This document shows positions 23,131-32,563 of a DNA stretch of 64,000 bases, in pieces. The position numbers and the translations under genes are program-made. This stretch comes from Massilia sp. R2A-15. Lineage in GTDB: Bacteria > Pseudomonadota > Gammaproteobacteria > Burkholderiales > Burkholderiaceae_D. The notes below the pieces were generated by a model. The model saw nothing but the letters and a program-made list of their open reading frames with translations. It made no database searches and was not told where the DNA came from. The stretch spans positions 1,364,001 to 1,428,000 of the forward strand of contig NZ_CP131935.1 in NCBI RefSeq assembly GCF_030704305.1, read 5' to 3'. How positions within the stretch are numbered: the stretch's first letter is position 1; the number at the start of each line of letters is the position of its first letter.

Positions 23131-24450
23131 ATGAGCATCCCGCCCGCTTCCGTCGCCGCCGCCGCCGATGCACCTTACACCGCCAAGGAAACGCGCCATC
23201 GCATCTTCTCGATCGTGGCCGCGTCGTCCGGCAACCTGGTCGAATGGTTCGACTTTTATGTGTATGCGTTCACCGCGCTGTATTTTGCGTCCGCGTTCTT
23301 CCCCAAGTCGGACCCGACCGCGCAGCTGCTCAATACCGCGGGCGTGTTCGCCGCCGGCTTCCTGATGCGGCCCATCGGCGGCTGGCTGTTCGGGCGCATC
23401 GCCGATCGCAAGGGACGCAAGGTGTCGATGGTGATCTCGGTGACGATGATGTGCGGCGGCTCGCTGCTGATCGCCTGCCTGCCGACGTACGCGACGATTG
23501 GCGCCTGGGCCCCGTTCCTGCTGCTCGTGGCCCGGCTGTTCCAGGGCCTGTCGGTCGGCGGCGAATACGGCACGACGGCGACCTACATGAGCGAGATTGC
23601 GCTGCGCGGGCGGCGCGGCTTTTTCTCGTCGTTCCAGTACGTCACTCTGATCGGCGGCCAGCTGCTCGCGGTGCTGGTGGTGGTGGTCCTCCAGCAAACG
23701 CTCAGCGGCGATGAGATTCATGCCTGGGGCTGGCGCATTCCCTTCGTGATCGGCGCGATGACGGCCGTGGTCGCGCTGTACCTGCGCCGCAGCCTGACGG
23801 AATCGGCCAGCGCCGAAAGCCGCGCCAAGCAGGAGGCCGGCACCATCGGCGGCCTGTTCCGGCATCACAAGGCGGCGTTCTTCACCGTGCTCGGTTACAC
23901 GGCAGGCGGCTCGCTGATCTTTTATACGTTCACCACCTACATGCAGAAGTACCTGGTCAATTCGGCCGGCATGACGATCAAGTCGGCCAGCACGGTGATG
24001 ACCTTTGCCTTGTTCACTTACATGTGCCTGCAGCCGGTGTTCGGCGCCTTGTCGGACCGGATCGGGCGGCGCAACAACATGCTGGCTTTCGGCGCCCTCG
24101 GCACGATCTCGACGGTGCCGATCATGATGACGCTGCACCAGGTGACCAATCCCTACGTCGCCTTCTTCCTGATCGTGCTGGCGCTGGCCATCGTCAGCTT
24201 CTACACGTCGATCAGCGGCATCGTGAAAGCGGAGATGTTCCCGGCCGAGGTGCGCGCGCTCGGCGTCGGACTGGCTTACGCCATCGCCAACGCGCTCTTC
24301 GGCGGATCGGCCGAATATGTCGCGCTCGGGCTCAAGTCGATGGGGCATGAGTCGGCGTTCTTCTGGTACGTGACGGTGATGATGGCGATCGCATTCCTTG
24401 TCGCCTTGCGCCTGCCGCGCACCCCGACGTTCTTGCGCGACGACCGTTAG
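23131..24450 (+). CDS. kgtP: MFS metabolite:H+ symporter, alpha-ketoglutarate permease-like
   Basis: Twelve-helix inner-membrane symporter of the metabolite:H+ symporter family. The 439-residue product tracks E. coli KgtP (432) closely in the N-terminal half: [71 protein letters not shown]. The substrate is therefore likely 2-oxoglutarate, though dicarboxylates cannot be excluded. Start taken at the ATG at 23131; a TTG ten codons upstream is the alternative. It stands alone, after the ppsA-CBS pair and converging with a quinone reductase gene. Confidence 0.9.
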   Translation: MSIPPASVAAAADAPYTAKETRHRIFSIVAASSGNLVEWFDFYVYAFTALYFASAFFPKSDPTAQLLNTAGVFAAGFLMRPIGGWLFGRIADRKGRKVSMVISVTMMCGGSLLIACLPTYATIGAWAPFLLLVARLFQGLSVGGEYGTTATYMSEIALRGRRGFFSSFQYVTLIGGQLLAVLVVVVLQQTLSGDEIHAWGWRIPFVIGAMTAVVALYLRRSLTESASAESRAKQEAGTIGGLFRHHKAAFFTVLGYTAGGSLIFYTFTTYMQKYLVNSAGMTIKSASTVMTFALFTYMCLQPVFGALSDRIGRRNNMLAFGALGTISTVPIMMTLHQVTNPYVAFFLIVLALAIVSFYTSISGIVKAEMFPAEVRALGVGLAYAIANALFGGSAEYVALGLKSMGHESAFFWYVTVMMAIAFLVALRLPRTPTFLRDDR

Positions 24451-24493
24451 GCATCGCCGCGCAAGGCGCAGCCGCAAGCGGCGCGTCCGCGTG

Positions 24494-25024
24494 CTACAGG
24501 GCGGCGAGACGCTGGTGGTAGGCGGTCGCCACCTTGTCGAGCGCCGCGTCGTCCATCCCGATCACGCCGCTGGTGGAGAACACCGGCTGATACGCCATGC
24601 CGGCCAGGTTCGCGGTCGCCTGCAGCGGGCGCAGCAACTCGCTGAGCGTGTATTGGTTGTAGCCGCCGGCCTGGTACGCCTCGCCGGGGCCGCCGGTGGT
24701 GGTCGCCACCAGCAGCTTCTTGCCGCGCAGCTTGTCGCCGTTGCTGCCGTACGCGAAGCCGTACGCCAGCACCGCGTCCTGCCATTCCTTCAGGATCGCC
24801 GGCGTGCTGTACCAGTAGAACGGGAACTGCAGCACGATCACGTCGTGCTCGCGCAGCAGCTGCTGCTCGGCTTCGACGTCGATCCGATAATCCGGATAGC
24901 GCGCCATCAGGTCGTGGACCGTGACGTTCGGCAGGCTCGCCGCGGCCTGCACCATGGCCTTGTTGACGCGCGAAGCGGCTGGCCGGCGGTGGGCGTAAAT
25001 GACTAAGATCCGGCTCTGCGACAT
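24494..25024 (-). CDS. NAD(P)H:quinone oxidoreductase, flavodoxin-like (KefF/YwrO type)
   Basis: FMN-dependent two-electron quinone reductase. The 176-residue product has the flavodoxin_2 fold: VIYAHRRPAASRVNKA at the N terminus, FPFYWYSTPAILKEWQDAVL, TTTGGPGEAYQAGGYNQYT. The family is 170-200 residues. It is divergent from a LysR-type gene with a 105-base spacer, the usual pairing in which the regulator controls the reductase. A role as a KefC-type channel partner is unlikely since no kef gene is adjacent. Confidence 0.88.
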   Translation of the reverse strand: MSQSRILVIYAHRRPAASRVNKAMVQAAASLPNVTVHDLMARYPDYRIDVEAEQQLLREHDVIVLQFPFYWYSTPAILKEWQDAVLAYGFAYGSNGDKLRGKKLLVATTTGGPGEAYQAGGYNQYTLSELLRPLQATANLAGMAYQPVFSTSGVIGMDDAALDKVATAYHQRLAAL

Positions 25025-25081
25025 GAATGCGTCCTTGCGAAAAATTTGTGGAGCGCCATCCTAACGTTTACCATTCGATCT

Positions 25082-25096
25082 GATTAGCTGGTAATC
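25082..25096. promoter_or_regulatory. Candidate LysR operator (GATTA-N5-TAATC)
   Basis: A perfect inverted repeat, GATTA GCTGG TAATC, sits in the divergent spacer between the quinone reductase and the LysR gene. LysR-type regulators commonly bind AT-rich dyads in such spacers. Position supports the assignment; binding is inferred. Confidence 0.45.
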
Positions 25097-25129
25097 GATT
25101 GAATCAGTTTCAACGTTTTGGAATGAATC

Positions 25130-26053
25130 ATGCGCAATTTCGATGGACTCGACAGCTTCCTCGCCACCGTGGAGGCCGGCAGTTTCTCCGCTGCCGCCGG
25201 CCGGCTGGGGGTGACGCCGGCGGCGGTGAGCAAGCAGGTGGGCCAGCTAGAGCGCCACCTGGGCGCGCGGCTGTTCCAGCGCACCACGCGCAGCCTCACG
25301 CTGACCGAGAACGGCGAGCGCCTGTATGCCGAGACGGCCGCTCCGGCGCGCGCGCTGGAGCAGGCGCTGGCGACGCTCACCGATGACAGCGAGGCGCCGG
25401 CCGGCACCTTGCGCGTGAGCGTCGCCCCCGGGTTCGCGCGCCAGCACATCCTGCCGCTGATGCCGGAATTCCTGAAGCGCTATCCCGCGCTACGGCTCGA
25501 CTGGAGTTTCGAGAATCGCCGGGTCGATCTGGTCAAGGAGGGCTTCGACGCCGCGATCGGCGCCGGCATCGGCACCGACGCCAACGTGGTGGCGCGCGCG
25601 CTGATGCCGCTCAAGCTGCTGACGGTGGCGGCGCCGTCCTACCTGGCGCTGCACGGCACGCCGGTCACGCTGGCCGATCTGGCCCGCCACGACTGTATCC
25701 GGCTGCGCTCGGCCACCAGCGGACGGCTGCGCGACTGGACCTTCCTGGTCGGCGACGAGATGGTCACGGTGCCGGTCGACGGGCGCGTCGTCGTGACCGA
25801 CCTGGACGCCATCGGCGAAGCGGCGCTGGCCGGCATGGGGCTGGCGCGGCTGAGCGCGCACCAGGTCCTTCCCTACCTCGACGACGGCCGGCTGGTGCGC
25901 GTGCTGGACGATTTCCGCTCGCCGCCCAACGCGATCCAGGTGTATTACGCCCACTACCGGCTCACGCCACCCAAAGTGCGCGCGTTCGTCGAGTTCCTGA
26001 GCGCGTCGATGGCCAAGAGCGAGTTGCGGGCCCGGATCGACGCCATTCCCTGA
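25130..26053 (+). CDS. LysR-family transcriptional regulator
   Basis: DNA-binding regulator of 307 residues. It has an N-terminal winged helix (FLATVEAGSFSAAAGRLGVTPAAVSKQVGQLERHLGARLFQRTTRSLTLTENGE) and a C-terminal periplasmic-binding-like effector domain (about 90-300; LRVSVAPGFARQHILPLMPEFLKRYP). It belongs to the CrgA/DmlR-like branch. Divergent from the quinone reductase gene, which it probably controls; effector unknown, an electrophile or quinone being plausible. Confidence 0.9.
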   Translation: MRNFDGLDSFLATVEAGSFSAAAGRLGVTPAAVSKQVGQLERHLGARLFQRTTRSLTLTENGERLYAETAAPARALEQALATLTDDSEAPAGTLRVSVAPGFARQHILPLMPEFLKRYPALRLDWSFENRRVDLVKEGFDAAIGAGIGTDANVVARALMPLKLLTVAAPSYLALHGTPVTLADLARHDCIRLRSATSGRLRDWTFLVGDEMVTVPVDGRVVVTDLDAIGEAALAGMGLARLSAHQVLPYLDDGRLVRVLDDFRSPPNAIQVYYAHYRLTPPKVRAFVEFLSASMAKSELRARIDAIP

Positions 26054-26071
26054 TTGGACGACGTTGCGCTT

Positions 26072-26536
26072 TTACGCCGCGATCGATTTTTCCTGTTCGA
26101 CGGCGGACTTGATATCGTTCAGGTCCTGCAGCAGGGCCTTTTTCGCCACGCCCTTGAAGAATAGCGTCATTGGAATCGACATGATTTTCGCGGCGATACC
26201 TTGTGGCTGCGAGTCATGAATGCTGCTCAGTGTGACGGCACCGCCGCTCTCTGAAATACGCATGGTGGACAGGAAGACGAATCCGTCGCTTTCCGCCCGC
26301 GTCTTGTAGAACTCGTTCTCGGCAGCATCGGTGATCCACTTGTCCGCGCTGGCGGGCTTGCCGAACAAGATGCGCGTCTCGCGCCACTTCAGCCCGACGA
26401 GCCCGTCGGCCGGCCGGTCGAGCACCTCGATGGCTTCGATCCCGCTGATGAATTTGGCGGCGTTTTCGATGTCGGTGATCGCGGCCCAGACCGCTGCCCT
26501 GGATGCGTTGATGGTGACCTGTACTTCGACGAGCAT
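26072..26536 (-). CDS. SRPBCC (START-like) family protein
   Basis: A 154-residue protein of the polyketide cyclase/dehydrase-like SRPBCC superfamily: N-terminal VTINASRAAVWAAITDIENAAKFISGIEAIEVL, then the beta sheet and a long C-terminal helix (FFKGVAKKALLQDLNDIKSAVEQ). The fold binds hydrophobic ligands; no catalytic residue can be named. The start was chosen because AGGAG lies six bases upstream; the frame continues 20 codons further up. Divergent from a lipocalin gene. Confidence 0.82.
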   Translation of the reverse strand: MLVEVQVTINASRAAVWAAITDIENAAKFISGIEAIEVLDRPADGLVGLKWRETRILFGKPASADKWITDAAENEFYKTRAESDGFVFLSTMRISESGGAVTLSSIHDSQPQGIAAKIMSIPMTLFFKGVAKKALLQDLNDIKSAVEQEKSIAA

Positions 26537-26685
26537 GGTGTTCTCCTGGCGGCGGATTGAGGCGGTGAGTATGATGCCAAAAACCAACTTGAGCAATCGC
26601 CAACACTGACCCCGGCGCGGCGAGCGTGCGCCCGACGAAAGGGGCCACGGTTACTATCGCAACACTGATCAATGAGGGGCCATCC

Positions 26686-27240
26686 ATGAAGACGAGCGTG
26701 ACCGCATTATTACTGCTGGGGCTGAGCTGGAATGCGCTGGCCGCCGACGTGGCGCCGGCAGGCGCCAGGCCGCTCTCAACCATCGCGTCGCTCGACGTGC
26801 CGCGCTACATGGGCACCTGGTACGAGATCGCGAAGTTCCCAAACAGGTTTCAGAAGAAATGTGTCGGATTCACTTCCGCGACATATTCCGCCCTGGCCGA
26901 CGGCACGCTGCAAGTGCGAAATCGCTGCCGCATGGACAACGGCCAGTTCGACGAGGCCGTCGGCGCCGCGCGCCAGGTGGGCGGGCCCGATTCGCCCAGG
27001 CTGAAGGTGCGCTTCGCCCCGGCGTTTCTGTCCTTCCTGCCGATGGTGTGGGGCGATTACTGGGTGATCGACCTGGACGCCGGTTACCAGCTGGCCGCCG
27101 TGAGCGAACAGAAACGCGAGTTCCTGTGGATACTGTCGCGCACGCCCAAGGTCGACCCGGCACGTTACCGTGCGCTGGTCGCGCGCCTGGAAGCGCAGGG
27201 GTTCGACGTGAGCAAACTGGTGCCCACCAGGCAGGAATAG
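26686..27240 (+). CDS. blc: Bacterial lipocalin (Blc-like), periplasmic
   Basis: Small beta-barrel that binds fatty acids or lysophospholipids. The 184-residue product has a signal peptide (cleavage likely after NALA, residue 19) and the lipocalin motif YMGTWYEIAKFPNRFQK, then CVGFTSATYS, VWGDYWVIDLD and FLWILSRTP. E. coli Blc is a lipoprotein, but here no Cys follows the signal, so it should be soluble periplasmic. GAGGGG precedes the ATG at 26686. Divergent from the SRPBCC gene, another lipid-binding fold. Confidence 0.9.
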   Translation: MKTSVTALLLLGLSWNALAADVAPAGARPLSTIASLDVPRYMGTWYEIAKFPNRFQKKCVGFTSATYSALADGTLQVRNRCRMDNGQFDEAVGAARQVGGPDSPRLKVRFAPAFLSFLPMVWGDYWVIDLDAGYQLAAVSEQKREFLWILSRTPKVDPARYRALVARLEAQGFDVSKLVPTRQE

Positions 27241-27316
27241 CGGGAACAGCGATCGTTGAGCGAGCCGGGCGCCGGCCAAAGTTAAAATGGCGCATCGATC
27301 AACGGACTTCGTATCA

Positions 27317-28006
27317 ATGCCAACTCCCGCCACCACCATTTCCGGCGCCAGCCTGAATCGCGCCCAGATCACCGAACTGCTCGCAAGCGGGAAGGGCGCC
27401 ATCGTGTTCGACCGCTGCGAGCTGGACGGGGCCGACTGCTCCCGGCTCGATTTCCAGCACGCCGAATTCGTCGGCTGTTCGCTGGTCGAAACGTCTTTTT
27501 ACGCAGCGAACCTGTCGCGCAGCAAGTGGCGCCGTTGCCGCGGCGGCCAGGCCGATTTCGAATCGGCCGAGATCGTCGATGCCCGCTTCGACGCCTGCGA
27601 TCTGAATAATACGAACTGGCGCCGCGCACGGTTGGCGTCGGCAGCCTTCACGGAGTGCAAGCTGACCGGCGCCAGCTTCGAGGAAGCGGGCCACCTGGGA
27701 CTCGCGTTCGAGCAATGCCGGCTGGCCGGTGCGGACCTGCGCCGTTTTTCGTTTCGCAAGGCGCGGCTCAATGGCCTGGACTTCCAGGACGCGGATTTGT
27801 CCGGCTGCGACTTCCGCCAGGCCGTGTTCGATGAGTGCAGCCTGCGCGACGCGCATCTGAAGGACACCAGGTTCGACGGCGCCGACCTGCGCGGCGCCGA
27901 CATCGCCGGCATCAAGCTGGGCAATGCCGCCATGTTCAAGGGAGCGATCATCTCCAGCCGCCAGGCGGCGGAGATGATGCTCGAACTGGGCCTGGTGGTG
28001 GCATGA
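27317..28006 (+). CDS. Pentapeptide-repeat protein
   Basis: Right-handed beta-helix protein of about 229 residues. Repeats of the A(D/N)LxX type fill most of the chain (LDGADCSRLDFQHAEFVGCS, ADLRRFSFRKARLNGLDFQDADLSGCDF, FDGADLRGADIAGIKL). The fold resembles Qnr/McbG/MfpA DNA mimics that protect gyrase, but many such proteins have no known target. An ATG at 27287 is also in frame, but TTAAAAT overlapping it looks like a -10 element, which would put the transcript start past it and favours 27317. Confidence 0.82.
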   Translation: MPTPATTISGASLNRAQITELLASGKGAIVFDRCELDGADCSRLDFQHAEFVGCSLVETSFYAANLSRSKWRRCRGGQADFESAEIVDARFDACDLNNTNWRRARLASAAFTECKLTGASFEEAGHLGLAFEQCRLAGADLRRFSFRKARLNGLDFQDADLSGCDFRQAVFDECSLRDAHLKDTRFDGADLRGADIAGIKLGNAAMFKGAIISSRQAAEMMLELGLVVA

Positions 28007-28032
28007 GGCTGCGCGACATCCAGATGCCACGG

Positions 28033-28248
28033 CTAGATCATCGGCCCTCCGATGTTGCCCTTGAAGATTTCCATATTCAGCGAAAAGTCGTCCACGACTC
28101 CGCCGGGGCGGCCGTCCACCTGGACGACCACGGCCCGGCCGCCGCGCACATTCTGCATCTGCTCGCGCGGTAGCACGCGCGCAGACTCCTTTTCATTTGC
28201 GGCCGATTGGCCCGAGGTTTTCAAGTCCGAGATGGTCAGCGATTTCAT
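28033..28248 (-). CDS. Small peptide with double-glycine leader (RiPP/bacteriocin-like precursor)
   Basis: A 71-residue product whose first 37 residues look like a double-glycine leader: MKSLTISDLK start, Glu/Gln-rich middle, and REQMQNVRGG ending at Gly36-Gly37. The remaining 34 residues (starting RAVVVQVDGR, ending IGGPMI) have no Cys and few modifiable Ser/Thr. The start is fixed by AGGAGA six bases upstream; the frame runs 20 codons further up without a site. No peptidase-C39 transporter, maturase or immunity gene is adjacent. It could be a secreted peptide handled by a distant exporter, or a plain small protein with chance similarity. Confidence 0.6.
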   Translation of the reverse strand: MKSLTISDLKTSGQSAANEKESARVLPREQMQNVRGGRAVVVQVDGRPGGVVDDFSLNMEIFKGNIGGPMI

Positions 28249-28430
28249 GATGGTTCTCCTGAAGATAGCGGTGCGGTAAAGTGAGCGGACGCGCATTTGC
28301 GCGCCCAATCGATACTACGCAACGACTATGCCAGCCCATGACGGCAGGGCTGTTCGATCATAAGTATCTGAAGATTCTAGGATTTTTTCATGATGGCGCC
28401 GTTTGACCCGACTTCTCGCGAAATCGGGAT

Positions 28431-28447
28431 GTTGGATCGGATCCAAC
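28431..28447. promoter_or_regulatory. 17-bp perfect palindrome upstream of the copper-type ATPase
   Basis: GTTGGATC G GATCCAAC is a perfect dyad with 8-base arms, about 100 bases before the ATPase start and in the 297-base spacer with the small-peptide gene. It does not look like a CueR box. It may be an operator for either gene. The rest of this spacer shows nothing else I can name. Confidence 0.4.
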
Positions 28448-28545
28448 AGTGCCGGAAAATTGTTGGGCAATGGGTGACGCGCGCGCCGGCCGGGGCGATC
28501 CGGGTGTAATACGTTCACTATCGGGGCCGCATTGAGGAGCAAGAA

Positions 28546-30666
28546 ATGGAGCCAGTGGCCGAAGGCACGTTCTACAACTGCCCGATGCACCCGCAGATTC
28601 GCCAGCCCGGCCCAGGCAGCTGCCCGATATGCGGCATGGCGCTCGAACCGGTGATGCCGTCGCTGGAGGAAGAGGACAACCCCGAACTGGCCGACTTCAG
28701 GCGCCGGTTCTGGTGGACCTTGCCGCTGTCGGCGGCAGTGTTCCTGTTGGCGATGTTCGGGCACATGCTGCTGCCCGCTGGCCTGCCGCACCAGAACCTG
28801 ATCGAGCTCGCGCTCAGCACGCCAGTGGTGCTGTGGGCCGGCTGGCCGTTCTTTGTCCGATGTGGCAGATCGATCCGCAATCGCAGCCCCAACATGTGGA
28901 CGCTGATCGGAACCGGCGTCGCGGCGGCCTATGTGTACAGCGTGGTCGCCACCTTTGCGCCGGGTCTGTTCCCGCCGGAGTTCGCCGCGCACAATGGCCG
29001 CGTCGGCGTCTATTATGAAGCCGCCGCCGTCATCGTCTCCCTGACCCTGCTGGGACAAATCCTGGAGCTGCGCGCGCGCTCCCAAACCTCGGCCGCCATC
29101 AAGTCGCTGATGGGCCTCGCGCCGCGGACGGCGCGGCGCATCCGCGCCGACGGCGTTGAGGCGGACATTCCGCTGACCCATGTGCACATCGGCGACTTGC
29201 TGCGCGTGCGGCCCGGCGAGAAGGTGCCGGTCGACGGCAAGGTGGCCGAAGGCGAGAGCGCGGTGGACGAGTCGATGCTGACCGGCGAACCGATGCCGGT
29301 CACCAGGCGGCCCGGCGACAGCGTCATCGGCGCCACGCTCAATACCAGCGGAAGCCTGGTGATCCGCGCCGAGAAGGTGGGCTCCCAGACCATGCTCTCG
29401 CAGATCGTGCAGATGGTCGCACTGGCGCAGCGCTCGCGCGCGCCGATGCAGCGGCTGGCCGACGTGGTGGCCGGCTACTTCGTCGTGATCGTCATCGGCA
29501 TCGCGCTGCTCACGCTGCTGGGTTGGGGCTTGTTCGGACCCGCGCCGGGCTGGGTGTTCGGCTTCGTCAACGCGGTCGCGGTGCTTATCATCGCCTGCCC
29601 CTGCGCGCTGGGCCTGGCCACGCCGATGTCGATCATGGCCGCGACCGGTCGCGCCGCGACCCAGGGGATGCTGTTCCGCGACGCCGCGGCGATCGAAGGC
29701 ATGCGCAGGATCGACACCCTCATCGTGGACAAGACCGGCACGCTGACCGAAGGCCGGCCCGCGTTCGACCGCGTGGCTGCGGCCCCCGGCTTCAGCGAAG
29801 CGGACGTGCTGCGGCTCGCCGCCGGCATCGACCAGGGCAGCGAACACCCGCTGGCGCACGCGATCGTCGCCGAGGCCCGCCGCCGCGGCCTCGCCCTGGC
29901 CACGCCGGAAAAATTCGAATCGTCCAGCGGCATCGGCGTGCGCGGCTTGCTGTCCGGGCAGCGCATCGCGCTCGGCAATACGGCGCTGATGGAAGAAGAG
30001 CTGGTCGAATGGCGCGGACTGAAAAGCCAGGCGGAGGAGCTGCGCCGCGAGGGCGCCAGCGTGGTGTACCTGGCAGCCGACCGGATGCTGGTCGGACTGA
30101 TCGCCGTTTCCGACCCGGTCAAGGCGAGCACCGCGGAAGCGCTGCGGACCCTGCGTGACGCCGGCCTGAACGTCATCATGGCCACCGGCGATGGCGTCAC
30201 CACGGCGCAGGCTGTGGCGCGCAAGCTGGGCATTGCGGAAGTCTATGGAGAGGTGAAGCCGAAGGACAAGCTGGACCTGGTGGAACGATTGCAGAAGGCC
30301 GGCAAGGTGGTGGCGATGGCCGGCGACGGCATCAACGACGCGCCGGCGCTGGCCAAAGCCGACGTTGGCATCGCGATGGGCACGGGGACCGACGTGGCGA
30401 TCAACAGCGCCCACCTGACGCTGATAAAAGGCGACCTGCGTTCGATCGCGCGGGCGCGCCGGCTGTCGCTGGACACGGTGCGCAACATGCGCCAGAACCT
30501 TGGCTTCGCATTCGTCTACAACGCGCTCGGCATTCCGCTTGCCGCCGGATTGTTCCACCCGCTGACGGGACATCTGCTGTCGCCCGTCATCGCCGCGCTG
30601 GCGATGAGCCTGAGTTCGGTGTCGGTCATCACGAACGCCTTGCGCTTGCGCGGCGCAGCCTCCTGA
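28546..30666 (+). CDS. Copper/silver-type P1B ATPase with heavy-metal-binding N terminus
   Basis: Inner-membrane exporter of monovalent copper or silver. The 706-residue product begins with a heavy-metal-binding domain (CPMHP ... CPICGM; Cys12, His15, Cys26, Cys29) rather than the CxxC HMA domain of classic CopA, as in SilP. It then has eight helices with the CPC transport site (351-353), DKTGTLTE (Asp395), an HP motif (GSEHPLAHA) and [24 protein letters not shown] precedes the start. No CueR, chaperone or cus genes are adjacent, so it stands alone; it converges with a cytochrome b561 gene 20 bases away. Confidence 0.93.
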   Translation: MEPVAEGTFYNCPMHPQIRQPGPGSCPICGMALEPVMPSLEEEDNPELADFRRRFWWTLPLSAAVFLLAMFGHMLLPAGLPHQNLIELALSTPVVLWAGWPFFVRCGRSIRNRSPNMWTLIGTGVAAAYVYSVVATFAPGLFPPEFAAHNGRVGVYYEAAAVIVSLTLLGQILELRARSQTSAAIKSLMGLAPRTARRIRADGVEADIPLTHVHIGDLLRVRPGEKVPVDGKVAEGESAVDESMLTGEPMPVTRRPGDSVIGATLNTSGSLVIRAEKVGSQTMLSQIVQMVALAQRSRAPMQRLADVVAGYFVVIVIGIALLTLLGWGLFGPAPGWVFGFVNAVAVLIIACPCALGLATPMSIMAATGRAATQGMLFRDAAAIEGMRRIDTLIVDKTGTLTEGRPAFDRVAAAPGFSEADVLRLAAGIDQGSEHPLAHAIVAEARRRGLALATPEKFESSSGIGVRGLLSGQRIALGNTALMEEELVEWRGLKSQAEELRREGASVVYLAADRMLVGLIAVSDPVKASTAEALRTLRDAGLNVIMATGDGVTTAQAVARKLGIAEVYGEVKPKDKLDLVERLQKAGKVVAMAGDGINDAPALAKADVGIAMGTGTDVAINSAHLTLIKGDLRSIARARRLSLDTVRNMRQNLGFAFVYNALGIPLAAGLFHPLTGHLLSPVIAALAMSLSSVSVITNALRLRGAAS

Positions 30667-30686
30667 TGTCAGCGGCCGAAGTGGCG

Positions 30687-31247
30687 CTAGCGAGGCCACA
30701 TGCGCTGGAACACGCCATCTTTGTCGACCAGCAGGTGCTTCAATGCGCCGGCCACATGAAGGGCGATCAGCGCGACCATCACCCACGCCAAGCCGATGTG
30801 CAACGAGAACAGCAATTCGGAGCGATCGTGGTTTTGCACTGCCCAAGCCGGCAGGTGCGAGCCGAAGAACGTGACGCCGTCTTCGCTGTACGAGGCCCCC
30901 AGGAAGCCAAGAACAGGCATCAGAAAGAGGCAGCCATAAAGACTCCACTGCGTGAAGTGCGCAAGTGCGACCTGCCAACCCGGGACACTGGCCGGAAGTG
31001 GCGCGGGACGATGCCGGGCGCGCCACCAGATACGCAGCAGCACCAGTACGAACGCGATCATTCCGAACGACTTGTGCTTGTCGAAATACCAGGCACTACG
31101 CGGATCCTCTTCAATCGACAGCATGTACCAGCCGATTGTCACCAGGGTTACGATCAGCACCGCCAGTACCCAGTGCAGCAGAATCGCTGGTGTCGCATAG
31201 CGCCAACGCGACCCCGGCGACGCGCTCCTCAATTTGTTTTCATTCAT
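30687..31247 (-). CDS. Cytochrome b561 family protein
   Basis: Four-helix inner-membrane di-haem b protein of 186 residues, which moves electrons between quinol and a periplasmic acceptor. Candidate haem ligands are His residues in ILLHWVLAVLIV, DKHKSFGMIAF, LAHFTQWSLYG and SLHIGLAWVMV/ALHVAG. The closest known types are CybB-like superoxide:ubiquinone oxidoreductases. It has no partner gene here. Confidence 0.9.
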   Translation of the reverse strand: MNENKLRSASPGSRWRYATPAILLHWVLAVLIVTLVTIGWYMLSIEEDPRSAWYFDKHKSFGMIAFVLVLLRIWWRARHRPAPLPASVPGWQVALAHFTQWSLYGCLFLMPVLGFLGASYSEDGVTFFGSHLPAWAVQNHDRSELLFSLHIGLAWVMVALIALHVAGALKHLLVDKDGVFQRMWPR

Positions 31248-31429
31248 CGCTTGCGATCAAGAAGTTCAATCATTCAGCAAAACTGATCCGTAATGATCGG
31301 AATAATAACGTTTTTTCGCGATAATGCAGGCCGCCTCGGTCTGCGGTGTGCATCCCCTGTAACGTGTGCAAGGACCAGTTATTCAACGAGCGGTGGCGAT
31401 GCCCGAGCTGGAGCTTGATAGTGGCATGA

Positions 31430-31458
31430 TTGACACCGCGATCGCGCGATGCTAGCCT
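31430..31458 (+). promoter_or_regulatory. Sigma-70-type promoter of the LuxR-family regulator
   Basis: A consensus TTGACA (31430-31435) is followed after 17 bases by TAGCCT (31453-31458). The spacer contains the palindrome CGCGATCGCG. It gives a leader of about 27 bases before the ATG at 31493 and rules out the upstream in-frame start inside it. Confidence 0.6.
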
Positions 31459-31492
31459 GAAAATCGATCTATTCTTTCGTCAGGTCTCCGCC

Positions 31493-32311
31493 ATGCGCTA
31501 CTGGCACCTCGACCGTCCCCCTCCCGCCGTCCCGCTCGACCTGTCGCAGGTGACCGGCCTGGTGGCGGCCATCGGCCAGGCTGATGCAACCTCGTTTGCC
31601 TCCGAAGTGCTGGGCACGCTGGGCGCCGCGGCGAAGATCTCGCAATGCACGATCTTCGCGTATGAATTCGGCAACCGGCCGCGCACGGTGTCGGTGGCGG
31701 ACCGGCGCGGCGGCCGATTCCTGCGCGACGTCGCCGACGTCTATTCGAAGCTGTATTACGTTTTGGACGGCAACCAGGGCATCGTCACTGCGCCGCAGGC
31801 GGCAAAGCCGGGGGCGCCGATGGTGATCCACCAGCAGACCAGCGCCGACATCATCCACGAAGGCTACCGCGCCGTCTGCTACAGCGACCCCAATGTCTGC
31901 GACCGACTGTCGCTGCTGTTGCAGCCGGCCGACCACATCTGGCTGTCGGTGAACCTGTACCGCGACAGCGCCAACGCCAATTTCCAGCCCCAGGAGATTG
32001 CGCTGGTCGAGGCGCTGGCGCCGCTGATCGGCCACGCCGCCAGACACCACTACGCCTTGCACGGCCAGAGCCAGCAGGGCATCCCGCAGCTGATGCTGGC
32101 GCGCCTGCGCAGCATCTGCCCATCACTGCCCAAACGCGAACTCGACGTCGTGCGCGGCGTGCTCGAGGGGTGCTCGGCCGCCGAAATCGGCGAGATGCTC
32201 GGCATCAAGCCCGCGAGCGTCGTCACCTACCAGAAACGCGCCTACCAGCGGCTCGGCATCTCCAGCCAGCGCCAGTTGTTCGCCCTCTGCCTCTCCTCAG
32301 AGAAACCTTGA
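31493..32311 (+). CDS. LuxR-family (C-terminal HTH) transcriptional regulator
   Basis: A 272-residue regulator with a C-terminal GerE-type helix-turn-helix (about 210-268; KRELDVVRGVLEGCSAAEIGEMLGIKPASVVTYQKRAYQRLGI). The N-terminal 200 residues are a sensor-like region without the autoinducer-binding signature and without a phospho-acceptor receiver, so neither quorum sensing nor two-component control is indicated. It precedes the aromatic-catabolism operon in the same direction, separated by a 252-base spacer with a hairpin repeat, so it may regulate that operon; this is positional inference. Confidence 0.85.
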   Translation: MRYWHLDRPPPAVPLDLSQVTGLVAAIGQADATSFASEVLGTLGAAAKISQCTIFAYEFGNRPRTVSVADRRGGRFLRDVADVYSKLYYVLDGNQGIVTAPQAAKPGAPMVIHQQTSADIIHEGYRAVCYSDPNVCDRLSLLLQPADHIWLSVNLYRDSANANFQPQEIALVEALAPLIGHAARHHYALHGQSQQGIPQLMLARLRSICPSLPKRELDVVRGVLEGCSAAEIGEMLGIKPASVVTYQKRAYQRLGISSQRQLFALCLSSEKP

Positions 32312-32322
32312 TTTCTTCGGAA

Positions 32323-32408
32323 ATGGGGTCAGGTCCGCAGGACCAGACCCCCGGCGTGGTACGCGGCGTCGGCGTCATCGGGGTCTGGTCCTGCGGACCT
32401 GACCCCAT
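32323..32408. repeat. REP doublet (inverted pair of GGGGTCAGGTCC hairpins)
   Basis: Two copies of a 27-base imperfect palindrome (32325-32351 and 32380-32406) face each other as exact reverse complements across 28 bases, flanked by AAAT/ATTT-like ends. This is the layout of a REPIN or BIME. It follows the LuxR stop by 13 bases and could also end that transcript. The same core recurs at three other places in this window. Confidence 0.85.
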
Positions 32409-32563
32409 CTTGCCGTCCGATGTACCCAAAATGGGGACAAGCACCCCTTGACGCACTCCTATACTCAATTCATCGCATTGCGCCGAAAACAAGAACAAGC
32501 GGCGCCGACCGCCCGGCCGCAATGCGCGCCCGCAGTTCAATTGGAGTTGAGGAGACCGTCAAC

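Noticed and set aside
28315..31026. 903-codon open frame on the minus strand
   Set aside because: It is antisense to the copper-type ATPase, with Arg/His/Gln-rich low-complexity translation typical of shadow frames in high-GC DNA.
31493..32311. LuxR protein as a quorum-sensing receptor
   Set aside because: The N-terminal region shows none of the autoinducer-domain pattern, and no luxI-type synthase is in the window.
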